Shown: positions 8,083-18,100, counted from the first letter of the stretch. The stretch: 64,000 nt of DNA from Sphingomonas sp. UBA978 (GCF_002292295.1 NZ_DBBS01000005.1:62001-126000), one strand, 5' to 3'. Translations and numbers: made by a program. Notes: a model not told the origin generated them from the letters alone.

Positions 8083-10341
8083 CTACCGCGCGATCCCGCC
8101 TGCTGCGAGCACCGCCAGCGTTACCAGCTCGCTCGCGGTGGAAGTCATCGGCGCGATCTGCACCGGCTTTTCCATGCCGATCAGCATCGGGCCGATCACG
8201 CTTTCGCCGCCCAGTTCGCGCAGCAGCTTGGCGGCGATATGCGCCGACTGCAGGCCGGGCATGATGAGGACGTTGGCGGGGCCGGAGAGGCGCGCGAACG
8301 GATAGTTCGCCAGCTGCTTCGGATTGAGCGCGACGTCAGGCGGCATCTCGCCTTCATATTCGAAGCCGACGTTGCGACCGTCGAGCACCGACACCGCGTC
8401 GCGGATATTGTCGACCCACGCGCCCTTCGGATTGCCGAAGGTCGAATAGCTCAGCATCGCTACGCGCGGTTCGTGGCCCATGCGGCGCGCGACCTGCGCG
8501 GTCTGTTCGGCGAAATCGGCGAGCTGTTCGCCGGTCGGACGCTCGTTGACCGTGGTGTCGGCGATGAAGACGGTGTGGCTCTGCCCGACGAGGACGTGGA
8601 TGCCGAACGGGGTGCGCCCCGCCTCGGGATCGATGACGCGCTTCACCTGCCGCATCGATTCCGCCCAGGTGCGGGTGATGCCGGTAATCATCACGTCCGC
8701 TTCGCCGAGCTGAAGCAGCGCCGCACCGAAGACGTTGCGATCCTGGTTAATCATCCGCTCGACGTCGCGGCGCAGGTAACCGCGACGCTGCAACCGCCCA
8801 TAGACGAAGTCGACCATCTTCGGGACCAGCGGCGAATGGCGGCTGTTGTGGACCTCATATTCCTGCGGGTTGGCGACGCCGAGCGCCTTCAGGCGATCGT
8901 AGACGTCGTCGCGGCCGACCAGCACCGGCGTGCCATAGCCGCCCTCCTTGAACGAGATCGCGGCCCGCAGCACCACTTCCTCCTCGCCCTCCGCGAACAG
9001 CACGCGCTTCGGCCGCGCGCGGGCGCCTTCATAGGCCAGGCTGAGCACCGACGTGGTCGGGTTGAGCCGCGCGCGCAGCGTCTGCCGGTAGGAGTCCATG
9101 TTGATGATCGGCTTGGTCGCGACGCCCGAATCCATCGCCGCCTTGGCGACCGCGGTTGGCACCAGTTCCATCAGTCGCGGATCGAACGGCGACGGGATGA
9201 TATATTCGGGGCCGAAGCTGTGCTGCACACCATAGGCCATCGCGACCTCTTCGGGCACGCGCTGGCGCGCCAGTTCGGCGATGGCGTTGGCGGCGGCGAT
9301 CTTCATCGCATCGTTGATGCCGGTCGCGCGCACGTCGAGGGCGCCGCGGAAGATGAAGGGGAAGCAGATGACGTTGTTCACTTGGTTCGGATAGTCCGAA
9401 CGGCCGGTGGCGACGATCGCGTCGGGGCGTGCCGCCTTGGCCAGTTCGGGGCGAATTTCCGGTTCGGGATTGGCCATCGCGAAGATGATCGGCGAGGGCG
9501 CCATGTCCTTGACCATCTCGGGCTTGAGCGCCCCCGCCGCCGACAGCCCCAGGAACATGTCGGCGCCGTCCAGCGCCTCGGTCAGGCTGCGGCGGTCGGT
9601 GACCGCGGCGTGCGCCGACTGCCACTGGTTCACGTCCTCGCGGCCCTGGTAGATCACGCCGGTGCGGTCGCACATGATGACGTTGTTGTGGCGCACGCCC
9701 ATCGCCTTCATCAGCTCGGTGCAGGCGATCGCCGCCGCGCCCGCGCCGTTGACGACGATCTTGACCTCGTCCAGCCGCCGCCCGGTCAGCAGGCAGGCGT
9801 TGATGAGGCCCGCGGCGCAGATGATCGCGGTGCCGTGCTGGTCGTCATGGAAGACCGGAATGTTCATCCGCTCGCGCAGCGTCTGCTCGATGATGAAGCA
9901 TTCGGGCGCCTTGATATCCTCAAGATTGATGCCGCCGAAGGTCGGCTCCATCAGCTCGACCGCGTCGATAAAGCGATTCACGTCCTCGGTCTTGAGCTCG
10001 ATATCGATCGAGTCGACGTCGGCGAACCGCTTGAACAGCACCGCCTTGCCCTCCATCACCGGCTTGGAGGCGAGCGCGCCCAGATTGCCCATGCCGAGGA
10101 TCGCGGTGCCGTTCGAGATGACCGCGACGAGGTTACCCTTTGCCGTGTAATCGTAAGCGGTTGACGGATCGTCGGCGATCGCCTGAACCGGCACCGCGAC
10201 GCCGGGCGAATAGGCAAGCGCGAGGTCGCGCTGCGTCGCCATCGGCTTCGATGCGATGATCTCGATCTTGCCGGGACGCCCCTCCGAATGGAACAGCAGC
10301 GCCTCGCGCTCGGAGAACTGGATGGACGCTTCGTCGGACAT
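8083..10341 (-). CDS. maeB: NADP-dependent malic enzyme with phosphotransacetylase domain
   Basis: A 752-residue MaeB-type fusion. Residues 1-420 are malic enzyme: YSPGVAVP near the N-terminus, FADVDSIDIELKTED, HDDQHGTAIICAAG (metal and malate binding) and the nucleotide-binding VVNGAGAAAIAC. Residues 430-752 are a phosphate acetyltransferase-like domain (RVLFAEGEEE, VFGAALLQLGEADVMITG), which in this family usually serves allosteric control by acetyl-CoA rather than catalysis. It decarboxylates malate to pyruvate with NADPH formation. Full length. No operon partner is evident. Confidence 0.96.
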   Translation of the reverse strand: MSDEASIQFSEREALLFHSEGRPGKIEIIASKPMATQRDLALAYSPGVAVPVQAIADDPSTAYDYTAKGNLVAVISNGTAILGMGNLGALASKPVMEGKAVLFKRFADVDSIDIELKTEDVNRFIDAVELMEPTFGGINLEDIKAPECFIIEQTLRERMNIPVFHDDQHGTAIICAAGLINACLLTGRRLDEVKIVVNGAGAAAIACTELMKAMGVRHNNVIMCDRTGVIYQGREDVNQWQSAHAAVTDRRSLTEALDGADMFLGLSAAGALKPEMVKDMAPSPIIFAMANPEPEIRPELAKAARPDAIVATGRSDYPNQVNNVICFPFIFRGALDVRATGINDAMKIAAANAIAELARQRVPEEVAMAYGVQHSFGPEYIIPSPFDPRLMELVPTAVAKAAMDSGVATKPIINMDSYRQTLRARLNPTTSVLSLAYEGARARPKRVLFAEGEEEVVLRAAISFKEGGYGTPVLVGRDDVYDRLKALGVANPQEYEVHNSRHSPLVPKMVDFVYGRLQRRGYLRRDVERMINQDRNVFGAALLQLGEADVMITGITRTWAESMRQVKRVIDPEAGRTPFGIHVLVGQSHTVFIADTTVNERPTGEQLADFAEQTAQVARRMGHEPRVAMLSYSTFGNPKGAWVDNIRDAVSVLDGRNVGFEYEGEMPPDVALNPKQLANYPFARLSGPANVLIMPGLQSAHIAAKLLRELGGESVIGPMLIGMEKPVQIAPMTSTASELVTLAVLAAGGIAR

Positions 10342-10428
10342 GGGACCTCGCTGACGGGCTGACTGTCCGGCTCTTGGCCGGTTCGGGCGGGGCTTTCAAC
10401 CCAAGGCGCGAAGGCTTATGCTCGCCAC

Positions 10429-10617
10429 ATGAAGCATGAGGCCGATATCGCTCCTCGTACGCGCCGCCTCCCCGACGCGGAGGATTTCGCACGCGCCAAG
10501 GCGATGTACGCTGCGGAGGAAGGCGTCGAGCATGTCGTCGTCGGGCAATGGCTGCTGACCTGGGGTACGCCGGAGTTCAAAGATTTTCCCGACTGGCTGG
10601 CTGAACAATATGGTTGA
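10429..10617 (+). CDS. Putative antitoxin of a ParE/RelE-type module
   Basis: A 62-residue acidic protein directly before, and overlapping by 4 nt (10614-10617), a ParE-like toxin gene, which is the main basis for calling it an antitoxin. I do not recognise the family. The sequence does not show an evident ribbon-helix-helix, AbrB or HTH DNA-binding start. It has an N-terminal helical stretch (DAEDFARAKAMYAAEEG) and a Trp-rich C-terminal half (QWLLTWGTPEFKDFPDWL) that could wrap the toxin. If it lacks DNA binding, autoregulation of the pair would differ from the usual type II scheme. Confidence 0.6.
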   Translation: MKHEADIAPRTRRLPDAEDFARAKAMYAAEEGVEHVVVGQWLLTWGTPEFKDFPDWLAEQYG

Positions 10618-10883
10618 ACCGGGTGGCTGAGGTCGTCTGGCGATCGCAGGCAGTGAACGACATCCGTGCCATCGCCCGATACATCAACGACCACGATCCG
10701 AGAGCCGCCAGCGACATATCCTCACGGTTGCTCGATCTTGGTGAAAGCCTGGCCTCTTTTCCGCGACGTGGTCGCCCACGGGGCGACGAACGCGAGATGA
10801 CGAGCGTACCACCCTACATCCTGCGCTACCGCGTGGAAGGCGACACCGTCTTCATCCGCCACGGCGCCCGCAACACAGACTGA
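10614..10883 (+). CDS. ParE/RelE-superfamily toxin
   Basis: An 89-residue basic protein with the ParE/RelE fold pattern: EVVWRSQAVNDIRAIARYI (strand then two helices), the RRGRPRGDEREM segment typical of ParE, and the C-terminal strands PPYILRYRVEGDTVFIRHGARN. ParE members poison DNA gyrase and RelE members cleave mRNA; the R-P-G-R style loop favours ParE. The apparent start is TTG at 10614 overlapping the stop of the preceding gene, with GTG at 10623 as the alternative. It lies 6 nt before mutS on the same strand, so transcription of the module may run on into mutS. Confidence 0.8.
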   Translation: MNRVAEVVWRSQAVNDIRAIARYINDHDPRAASDISSRLLDLGESLASFPRRGRPRGDEREMTSVPPYILRYRVEGDTVFIRHGARNTD

Positions 10884-10889
10884 GCACGC

Positions 10890-13487
10890 ATGACCACCCC
10901 CACCCCGATGATGGCGCAATATCTCGGCCTGAAGGCGGAGGCGGAGGATTGCCTGCTGTTCTATCGCATGGGCGATTTCTTCGAGCTGTTCTTCGACGAT
11001 GCGCGGATCGCCTCGCAAGTCCTCGACATCGCGCTGACGTCGCGCGGCGAGCATGAGGGCGAGAAGATTCCGATGTGCGGCGTGCCGGTCCACGCCTCCA
11101 CCGCCTATCTGCAGCGCCTCATCAAGGCCGGGCATCGCGTCGCCATCGCCGAACAGACCGAGACGCCGGCGGAGGCCAAGGCGCGCGGCGGCTACAAGGC
11201 GCTGGTGGCGCGCGGGATCGTGCGCGTCGTCACCGCCGGCACCCTCACCGAAGAGGCGCTGCTCGACGCGCGCCAGGACAATTGGTGCGTCGCAATCGGC
11301 GAGGCGGCGGGCGCGGTGGCGATCGCCGCGGCGGACGTGTCGACCGGACGGTTCGAGGTGATCGACTGTCCGACAGCGGCGCTCGACGCCGAACTGGCGC
11401 GGCTGGGCGCGGCGGAGGTGGTCGCGTCCGAGGCGGGCGAGCAGGCCCATGCCGCCACGACGCTGCGCCCGAAGCAGGGCTTCGACAGCGGCACCGGCGA
11501 AACCCGGCTGAAGGCGCTGTTCGGCGTCGCGACGCTGGACGGCTTCGGCCAGTTCAGTCGCGCCGGCCTCGCCGCGGCGGGCGGCCTCGTCGCCTATCTC
11601 GAACATACCGCCAAGGGCGCCCTCCCCTTCCTGCGCCCGCCGCGGCTGACGCAGGCGGCGGAGACGATGGCGATCGACGCGGCGACGCGCGAGAGCCTGG
11701 AGCTGACCTGCACCACCGGCGGGCAGCGCAAGGGCAGCCTGCTCGACTGTATCGACCGCACGGTGACGGGCGCCGGCGCGCGGCTGCTCGCCGCCGATCT
11801 CGGGGCGCCGCTGATGGACAGGGCCGCGATCGATGCGCGGCTCGATCTCGTCCAGTATTTCCACGACGCCGCCGGCCAGCGCGAGCAGGTGCGCGGCGCG
11901 TTGCGCGCCCTGCCCGATATCGGCCGCGCGATCGGGCGGCTGGCGGCGGGGCGCGGGTCCCCACGCGATCTCGGCCAGCTGCGCGACGGGCTGAACGGGG
12001 CGTGGCACCTGGGCGAGCGGCTGGCGAAGATCGACGCGCCGCTGGCGTTGCTCGACCGGATCGCACCGCGGCTGCGCGGCCATGGCGCGCTGATCGACCT
12101 GCTCAAGCGCGCGCTCGTGCCCTCGCCGCCGATCGAGGCGAGCGACGGCGGCTATATCGCCGCGGGTTACGACCTCGCGCTCGACGATCTGCGCGATGCG
12201 GGCGCGGGCGGGCGCAAGGCGATCGCCGCGCTGGAAGCGGAGATGAAGGCCGCGACCGGCATCGCCGCGCTCAAGATCCGCCACAACAACGTGCTCGGCT
12301 ATCATGTCGAGGTGCCGGCGCGATCCGCCGATCCGCTGATGCAGCCCGACAGCGGATTCACGCATCGCCAGACGCTGGCCGGTGTCGTCCGCTTCAACAC
12401 GCCCGCGCTACACGAGGTCGCCGCCCGCGTGTCGCAGGCGGGCGCGCATGCGCTCGCCGCGGAGGCCGCGCATCTGGAGGAACTGACCGCTTCCGCGCTG
12501 GCGCATCGCGAGGGCATAGCCGCCACCGCCGACGCGCTCGCGCGGATCGACGTCGCCGCCGCGCTCGCCGAACGCGCGTCGGAAGGGCAATGGGCACGGC
12601 CCGCGCTCGCCGATCATGCCTGTTTCGATATCGTCGGCGGCCGGCATCCGGTGGTCGAGTCGGCGGTGGCAAAATCGGGCGACCGCTTCGTCGCCAACGA
12701 TTGCACGATGACCCCGGATTCGCGGCTGTGGCTGGTCACTGGCCCGAACATGGGCGGCAAGTCGACCTTCCTGCGCCAGAATGCGCTGATCGCGGTGCTG
12801 GCGCAGGCGGGCAGCTATGTTCCCGCGACCAGCGCGACGCTGGGGCTGGTCGACCGGCTGTTCAGCCGCGTCGGCGCGTCGGACAATCTGGCGCGCGGGC
12901 GGTCGACCTTCATGGTCGAGATGGTCGAAACCGCGGCGATCCTCGCGCAGGCGACGCCCAACAGCTTCGTCATCCTCGACGAGGTCGGACGCGGCACCAG
13001 TACCTATGACGGGCTCGCCATCGCCTGGGCGGTGGTCGAGGCGATCCATGAGGACAATCGTTGCCGCTGCCTGTTCGCGACGCATTACCACGAGCTGACC
13101 CGGCTGGCGGAACGCTGCGAGGCGCTGACGCTGCACCATGTCCGCGCACGCGAGTGGAAGGGGGAACTGGTGCTGCTCCACGAACTCAGCACCGGGCCGG
13201 CGGATCGCAGCTACGGCCTCGCGGTGGCGCGGCTGGCGGGCATGCCGCCGGCGACGGTGGCGCGCGCCAAAGCGGTGCTGGCCAAGCTGGAGGCGGGGCG
13301 CGCCAAGACCGGCGGGCTGGCGGCGGGCCTCGACGACCTGCCGCTGTTCGCCGCCGCGCAGGTCGCCGAAGAGGAGCAATGCGATGCGATCCGCGGCGCG
13401 GTCGAGGCGCTCGACGTCGATGCGCTGACGCCGCGCGAGGCGCTCGATACCCTGTACCGGCTAAAGGCGCTGACCCGCGAGGGGTGA
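10890..13487 (+). CDS. mutS: DNA mismatch repair protein MutS
   Basis: An 865-residue full-length MutS. The mismatch-reading wedge appears near the N-terminus (YRMGDFFELF, with Phe-x-Glu), then the connector and lever/clamp domains, then the ABC ATPase: Walker A GPNMGGKSTF, signature region LARGRSTFMVEM, Walker B VILDEVGRGTSTYDG and ATHYHELT. The C-terminal tail ends in a dimer/tetramer helix region. It recognises mismatches after replication with MutL, which is not in the window. Starts at ATG 10890, 6 nt after the toxin stop; glnD follows 28 nt downstream on the same strand. Confidence 0.97.
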   Translation: MTTPTPMMAQYLGLKAEAEDCLLFYRMGDFFELFFDDARIASQVLDIALTSRGEHEGEKIPMCGVPVHASTAYLQRLIKAGHRVAIAEQTETPAEAKARGGYKALVARGIVRVVTAGTLTEEALLDARQDNWCVAIGEAAGAVAIAAADVSTGRFEVIDCPTAALDAELARLGAAEVVASEAGEQAHAATTLRPKQGFDSGTGETRLKALFGVATLDGFGQFSRAGLAAAGGLVAYLEHTAKGALPFLRPPRLTQAAETMAIDAATRESLELTCTTGGQRKGSLLDCIDRTVTGAGARLLAADLGAPLMDRAAIDARLDLVQYFHDAAGQREQVRGALRALPDIGRAIGRLAAGRGSPRDLGQLRDGLNGAWHLGERLAKIDAPLALLDRIAPRLRGHGALIDLLKRALVPSPPIEASDGGYIAAGYDLALDDLRDAGAGGRKAIAALEAEMKAATGIAALKIRHNNVLGYHVEVPARSADPLMQPDSGFTHRQTLAGVVRFNTPALHEVAARVSQAGAHALAAEAAHLEELTASALAHREGIAATADALARIDVAAALAERASEGQWARPALADHACFDIVGGRHPVVESAVAKSGDRFVANDCTMTPDSRLWLVTGPNMGGKSTFLRQNALIAVLAQAGSYVPATSATLGLVDRLFSRVGASDNLARGRSTFMVEMVETAAILAQATPNSFVILDEVGRGTSTYDGLAIAWAVVEAIHEDNRCRCLFATHYHELTRLAERCEALTLHHVRAREWKGELVLLHELSTGPADRSYGLAVARLAGMPPATVARAKAVLAKLEAGRAKTGGLAAGLDDLPLFAAAQVAEEEQCDAIRGAVEALDVDALTPREALDTLYRLKALTREG

Positions 13488-13515
13488 CGGCGGCAAAGCC
13501 GGGTGTCGCGCCGAC

Positions 13516-16284
13516 GTGCGACCCGCTATGACCGCCGCCATGGCAGGCCGTTTCGATCACATCCCCAACCGTCGCACGATCATCGACCGGCGTGCGCTCG
13601 CCGAGCGGATCGCGGCGATCGATGCCAGCGATGCCGCCCTGCGCGCGCAGGTTGCGGCGACGCTGAAGACCGCGCTCGTCGAGGGGCGGGCGGAGATCGA
13701 ACGACGGCTCGCGACGCATCCCTCGCGCGGGCTCGAGGCCTCCAACGCGCAGGCCTATCTGACCGACGCGCTGCTGCGCGTGCTGTTCGACGTCGCGACG
13801 CAGCGGCTGCATCCGATTTCCAATCCGACCGCGGGCGAGCGCCTGACGCTGATCGCGGTCGGCGGCTATGGCCGGGCGGAGATGGCGCCCTATTCGGACG
13901 TCGACATCGGCTTCCTCACCCCGGGCAAGCAGACGCCCTGGGCAGAGCAGGTCATCGAATCGATGCTCTATGCGCTCTGGGACATCGGGCTGAAGATCGG
14001 CCATTCCAGCCGCTCGCTCGACGAGATGGTGCGCCAGTCCAAGGCCGATGTGACGATCCGCACCGCGCTGCTGGAGGCGCGCTACGTGACCGGCGACACC
14101 GGCCTGTACGACGAGGCGGCGACGCGCTTCAAGACGGAGGTGCAGCACGGCACCGAGCGCCAGTTCATCGCCGACAAGCTCGCCGAGCGCGACGCGCGCC
14201 ACCGCAAGATGGGCGACACCCGCTATGTCGTCGAACCCAACGTCAAGGAGGGCAAGGGCGGGCTGCGCGACCTGCATGCGCTGTTCTGGATCGGCAAATA
14301 CATCCACGATGTGCAGCGCGGTGCCGACCTAGTCGATGCCGGATTGCTGACCGCGGAGGAATATACGCTGTTCCACCGCGCCGACAATTTCCTGCAGGCG
14401 GTGCGCTGTCACCTGCACAGCGTCACCCGCCGGGCGGAGGATCGGCTGACCTTCGACGTGCAGCGCGAGATCGCGACGCGGATGCGCTTTTCCGATCGCC
14501 CGGGCAAACCCGCGGTCGAGCGGTTCATGCAATATTATTTCCTGCAGGCGAAGACGGTCGGCGACCTGACCGGCGTGTTCCTCGCGCATCTCGACGAAAG
14601 GTTTGCGGCGCGCGGGCGGCGGTTCGGGCTGCCGACGATCCGCCGGCGGCCGGGCAAATTGCAGGGTTTCGTCCTCGATCGCGGCCGGCTGGCACTGCCG
14701 CGCGACGATTATTTCATCGAGGACCCGGTCCGGCTGATCGAGATCTTCCAGCTCGCCGACCTGCATGGCGTCGAGATCCATCCGCTGGCGATGCGGGCGG
14801 CGAACCGCGACGCACGGCTGATCGCGCGCCACCGCCGCGATCCCCGCGCCAACGTCCTGTTCCTCGACGTGCTGACGTCCCCGCGCGATCCCGAGCTGGT
14901 GCTGCGCTGGATGAACGAGGCGGGGGTGTTCGGCCGCTTCGTGCCCGATTTCGGCCGGGTCGTCGCGCAGATGCAGTTCGACATGTACCACCATTATACC
15001 GTCGACGAGCATACGATCCGCGCGATCGGACTGCTGGCGCGGATCGAGCGCGGCGAGCTGAAGGAGGATCATCCGCTCGCCTCCGCGATCATCCGGCACA
15101 TCGTGTCGCGACGCGTCCTGTACGTCGCGGTGCTGCTGCACGATATCGCCAAGGGGCGCGGCGGCGACCATTCGATCCTGGGTGCGGAAGTCGCGGAGCG
15201 GCTCTGCCCGCGCTTCGGCCTCACCCCCGCCGAGACCGAGACGGTGGCGTGGCTGGTACGCTGGCATCTGCTGATGTCCGCCACCGCATTCAAGCGCGAC
15301 CTCAGCGATTTCAAGACAATCCTCGATTTCTGCGAGGTGGTGCAGAGCCCCGAACGGCTACGGCTGCTGCTGGTGCTGACGATCGTCGATATCCGCGCGG
15401 TCGGGCCGGGGACGTGGAACGGCTGGAAACGCCAGCTGCTCTCCGACCTTTTCGAGGCGGCGGAAGAGGTGCTGCGCCTCGGCCACAAGCAGCGCGGCCG
15501 CGGCGAGCGGATCGCGACGCGGCAGGAGAATCTGCAGGCGACGCTCGGCTGGGACAATGCGCGCTTCGCCGCCTTCGTCCGGCGCTTCCCCGAGGCCTAT
15601 TGGATCGCCGAGCCCGACGACGTGCTCGCGCACAACGCCCGCTTCATCGCCGCCGCCGGCGATGCGCAGCTGTCGATCGACGCGCAGGTCTATTCGGAAC
15701 GCGGCGCGACGCTGGTGACGATCTACGCCGCCGACCATCCGGGCCTGTTCTACCGCATCGCCGGCGCGATCCACGTCGCCGGCGGCAATATCATCGACGC
15801 GCGCATCCATACGACGCGCGACGGCATGGCGATCGACAATTTCCTCGTGCAGGACCCGTTCGGTCGCCCGTTCGACGACCTCAGCCAGCTGGGGCGGCTT
15901 CGCACCGCGATCGAGGATGCGCTCGCCAATCGCGGCAAGCTCGCCGACCGGCTGGTCGCCAAGCCCGCCGCCCGCACCCGCGCCGACGCGTTCGAGATCG
16001 TCCCCAACGTCCTGATCGACAACCGCGCCTCGAACCGCTTCACGGTGATCGAGGTCAACGCCCGCGACCGGCCGGCGCTGCTCAACCAGCTGGCGCAGGC
16101 GCTGTTCCAGTCGAAGGTGACGCTGCATTCCGCGCATGTCGCCACCTATGGCGAGCGCGCGGTCGACACCTTCTACGTCACCGATCTGACCGGCGACCGG
16201 ATCGTCGCACCGACGCGGCTGAAGACGCTGGAGAAGCGCCTGCGCACCGCCGCGGCGGGCGAATCGATCGACGTGGCCGCCTGA
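13516..16284 (+). CDS. glnD: Bifunctional uridylyltransferase/uridylyl-removing enzyme GlnD
   Basis: A 922-residue GlnD, the nitrogen-status sensor that uridylylates PII at low glutamine and reverses this at high glutamine. Domains in order: nucleotidyltransferase with GGYGRAEMAPYSDVD (metal-binding Asp pair) near residues 115-130, the GlnD helical linker, an HD hydrolase domain (VLLHDIAKGRGGDHS), and two C-terminal ACT domains (TIYAADHPGLFYRIAG and VIEVNARDRPALLNQL) for glutamine. The start may be GTG 13516 or ATG 13528; both are in frame and neither has a strong ribosome-binding site. Its stop is 1 nt from the convergent antiporter stop. Confidence 0.96.
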   Translation: MRPAMTAAMAGRFDHIPNRRTIIDRRALAERIAAIDASDAALRAQVAATLKTALVEGRAEIERRLATHPSRGLEASNAQAYLTDALLRVLFDVATQRLHPISNPTAGERLTLIAVGGYGRAEMAPYSDVDIGFLTPGKQTPWAEQVIESMLYALWDIGLKIGHSSRSLDEMVRQSKADVTIRTALLEARYVTGDTGLYDEAATRFKTEVQHGTERQFIADKLAERDARHRKMGDTRYVVEPNVKEGKGGLRDLHALFWIGKYIHDVQRGADLVDAGLLTAEEYTLFHRADNFLQAVRCHLHSVTRRAEDRLTFDVQREIATRMRFSDRPGKPAVERFMQYYFLQAKTVGDLTGVFLAHLDERFAARGRRFGLPTIRRRPGKLQGFVLDRGRLALPRDDYFIEDPVRLIEIFQLADLHGVEIHPLAMRAANRDARLIARHRRDPRANVLFLDVLTSPRDPELVLRWMNEAGVFGRFVPDFGRVVAQMQFDMYHHYTVDEHTIRAIGLLARIERGELKEDHPLASAIIRHIVSRRVLYVAVLLHDIAKGRGGDHSILGAEVAERLCPRFGLTPAETETVAWLVRWHLLMSATAFKRDLSDFKTILDFCEVVQSPERLRLLLVLTIVDIRAVGPGTWNGWKRQLLSDLFEAAEEVLRLGHKQRGRGERIATRQENLQATLGWDNARFAAFVRRFPEAYWIAEPDDVLAHNARFIAAAGDAQLSIDAQVYSERGATLVTIYAADHPGLFYRIAGAIHVAGGNIIDARIHTTRDGMAIDNFLVQDPFGRPFDDLSQLGRLRTAIEDALANRGKLADRLVAKPAARTRADAFEIVPNVLIDNRASNRFTVIEVNARDRPALLNQLAQALFQSKVTLHSAHVATYGERAVDTFYVTDLTGDRIVAPTRLKTLEKRLRTAAAGESIDVAA

Positions 16285-16285
16285 T

Positions 16286-18100
16286 CTAGGCCACGCCCGG
16301 CGGCGCGAAGGTCAGCATCGTGTCGCCGCTTTCGACCACGGGCCGCTGGCCGGTCGAGAAGAGCAGCAGGCGCCGGTCGGGCTTGAGCACCGCGACCGGT
16401 TCCGCCTCCGGGGCGAGGCGCGCGCGATAGGCGTCGTAGGTGTGGACGTCGGTGATCCGGGTGCGGCCGAACGACCAGCCCGCCGCGACCCTTTGCTGCA
16501 ATTCGTCGACCGTCTCGCCGCCCTCCAGCAGCACCCGTCCACGCCCGCGGGCGCGGCGGTCTTCGTCGACGCCGGTCTGCGTCAGTTTGTCGGTGCCGAC
16601 CTCCGGCCCCAGATCGCCGCAGACCAGCGCATTGTAGGAATCGCTGTCGGTGGCGGCGATGACATGCTGGAACTGGAGCATGTCGAGCGTGTCCTGCGTC
16701 ACCTCGTCGAGGATGTCGCCGCGATGCACCTCCAGCTGTTTCTTGCGCGCGGCGCGCAGCGCGAACTTGGCGGTATCGGCCACCGTTACCTTCAGCCCCA
16801 GGGCTTGCAGCGCGACGCCGAAGGCGGTGGTGAAGCTGTTGGCGCCAACCAGCAGCACCCCCTCCCCCTTGCCCTTGTCGATGCCGAGCCGGCGCGCGAC
16901 CCAGGCCGCCGAGAAGCCGTGCGCGAAGATCGTCGCGACGACGACGCCGAACACCAGCGGCACCAAAGCATCGGCGTCTTTCATTCCAAAATCGTCGAGC
17001 CGCAGCGCGAACAGGCTGGTCACCGCGATCGCCACCACGCCGCGCGGCGCGATCCACGCGACGAACAGCCGCTCGCGCCACGGCATCTTCGAGAAGGCGA
17101 GGCTGGCGAGCACCGTCACCGGCCGCACCACGAACAGCAGCAGGAGCAGGAAGATCAGGAAGCGCGCCTGAAAGCGCTCGATCACGCTCCATTGCAGCGT
17201 CGCCGACAGGATGATGAACACGCCCGAGATCAGCAGGACGGCAAGGTCCTCCTTGAAATGCTTGAGCGCGGCGGTCGATTGGGTCTGGCGGTTGGCGAGC
17301 ACCACGCCCATCACGGTGACGGTGATGAGCCCCGTCTCATGCTTGATGAGGTCGGCGAGGACGAAGCCGGCGATGACGGTGACGAGGACGCTGGGCGCCT
17401 TGAGATATTCGGGGATATAGCCGCGGCGGAAGGCGGTCGTCAGGCCGAACCCCAGCCCGACGCCGATCAGCCCGGCAACCAGGGTCGCGGCGGCGACGTC
17501 GAACCCAATCGCGACGACACTGCGGTCGGGGCCGACATAGGTGATATAGGCATAGATCGCGACCGCGAGCAGCGCACCGATCGGATCGTTGACGATCCCT
17601 TCCCATTTCAGCGTATCGCGCACCCGCGCAGGGACACGCAGCGTCCGCAACATCGGCCCGATCACGGTGGGCCCGGTCACGACAAGGATGCCGCCGAACA
17701 AGGCCGATATGCCGAGCGGCAGGCCCGCCCCGTAAAAGGCCGCCGCGGTGCCGAGCACCCAACCGACCGGCACGCCGATCACGACCAGACGCAGCACCGC
17801 CGATCCGGCATGACGCAAATCGCGGAAGTTGAGGCTGAGGCCCCCTTCGAACAGGATCACCGCGACGGCGAGCTTGATGATCGGTTGCTGCAACGCGCCG
17901 AAGTCGCGCTGCGGATCGATAAGCCCGGTGACCGGCCCGGCGAGCACGCCCGCGATCAGCATCAGCGCGATCGCCGGCCGCCCGGTGCGCCACGCGATCC
18001 ATTGCGCACCGATGCCGAGCACACCGATCAGCGCCAGTTTGACGAGCAAGGAATCGAAGATCAGCGGCTTTCCCCTTTTGGCGGTCCCAATCGCTCCCAC
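16286..18100 (-). CDS. Cation:proton antiporter with RCK (TrkA-N) domain
   Basis: A 604-residue protein with about 12 membrane segments of the CPA1 Na+/H+ exchanger family (residues 15-395), followed by a cytoplasmic Rossmann-like TrkA-N domain (GKGEGVLLVGANSFTTAFG) and a C-terminal TrkA-C-like part. The transport core shows NDPIGALLAVAIY, a typical ion-site region. It likely exchanges Na+ or K+ for H+ and is gated by nucleotide at the RCK domain. The start is unsure: GTG 18100 has no ribosome-binding site, while AGGGGA at 18076-18071 sits 6 nt before an in-frame CTG at 18064, just before the first membrane helix. Confidence 0.88.
   Translation of the reverse strand: MGAIGTAKRGKPLIFDSLLVKLALIGVLGIGAQWIAWRTGRPAIALMLIAGVLAGPVTGLIDPQRDFGALQQPIIKLAVAVILFEGGLSLNFRDLRHAGSAVLRLVVIGVPVGWVLGTAAAFYGAGLPLGISALFGGILVVTGPTVIGPMLRTLRVPARVRDTLKWEGIVNDPIGALLAVAIYAYITYVGPDRSVVAIGFDVAAATLVAGLIGVGLGFGLTTAFRRGYIPEYLKAPSVLVTVIAGFVLADLIKHETGLITVTVMGVVLANRQTQSTAALKHFKEDLAVLLISGVFIILSATLQWSVIERFQARFLIFLLLLLFVVRPVTVLASLAFSKMPWRERLFVAWIAPRGVVAIAVTSLFALRLDDFGMKDADALVPLVFGVVVATIFAHGFSAAWVARRLGIDKGKGEGVLLVGANSFTTAFGVALQALGLKVTVADTAKFALRAARKKQLEVHRGDILDEVTQDTLDMLQFQHVIAATDSDSYNALVCGDLGPEVGTDKLTQTGVDEDRRARGRGRVLLEGGETVDELQQRVAAGWSFGRTRITDVHTYDAYRARLAPEAEPVAVLKPDRRLLLFSTGQRPVVESGDTMLTFAPPGVA

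Noticed and set aside
10722..12365. Long minus-strand open frame across the start of mutS
   Set aside because: Shadow of mutS; the composition is Arg/Ala/Gln/Gly-rich with no domain, and the sense strand encodes a full MutS.
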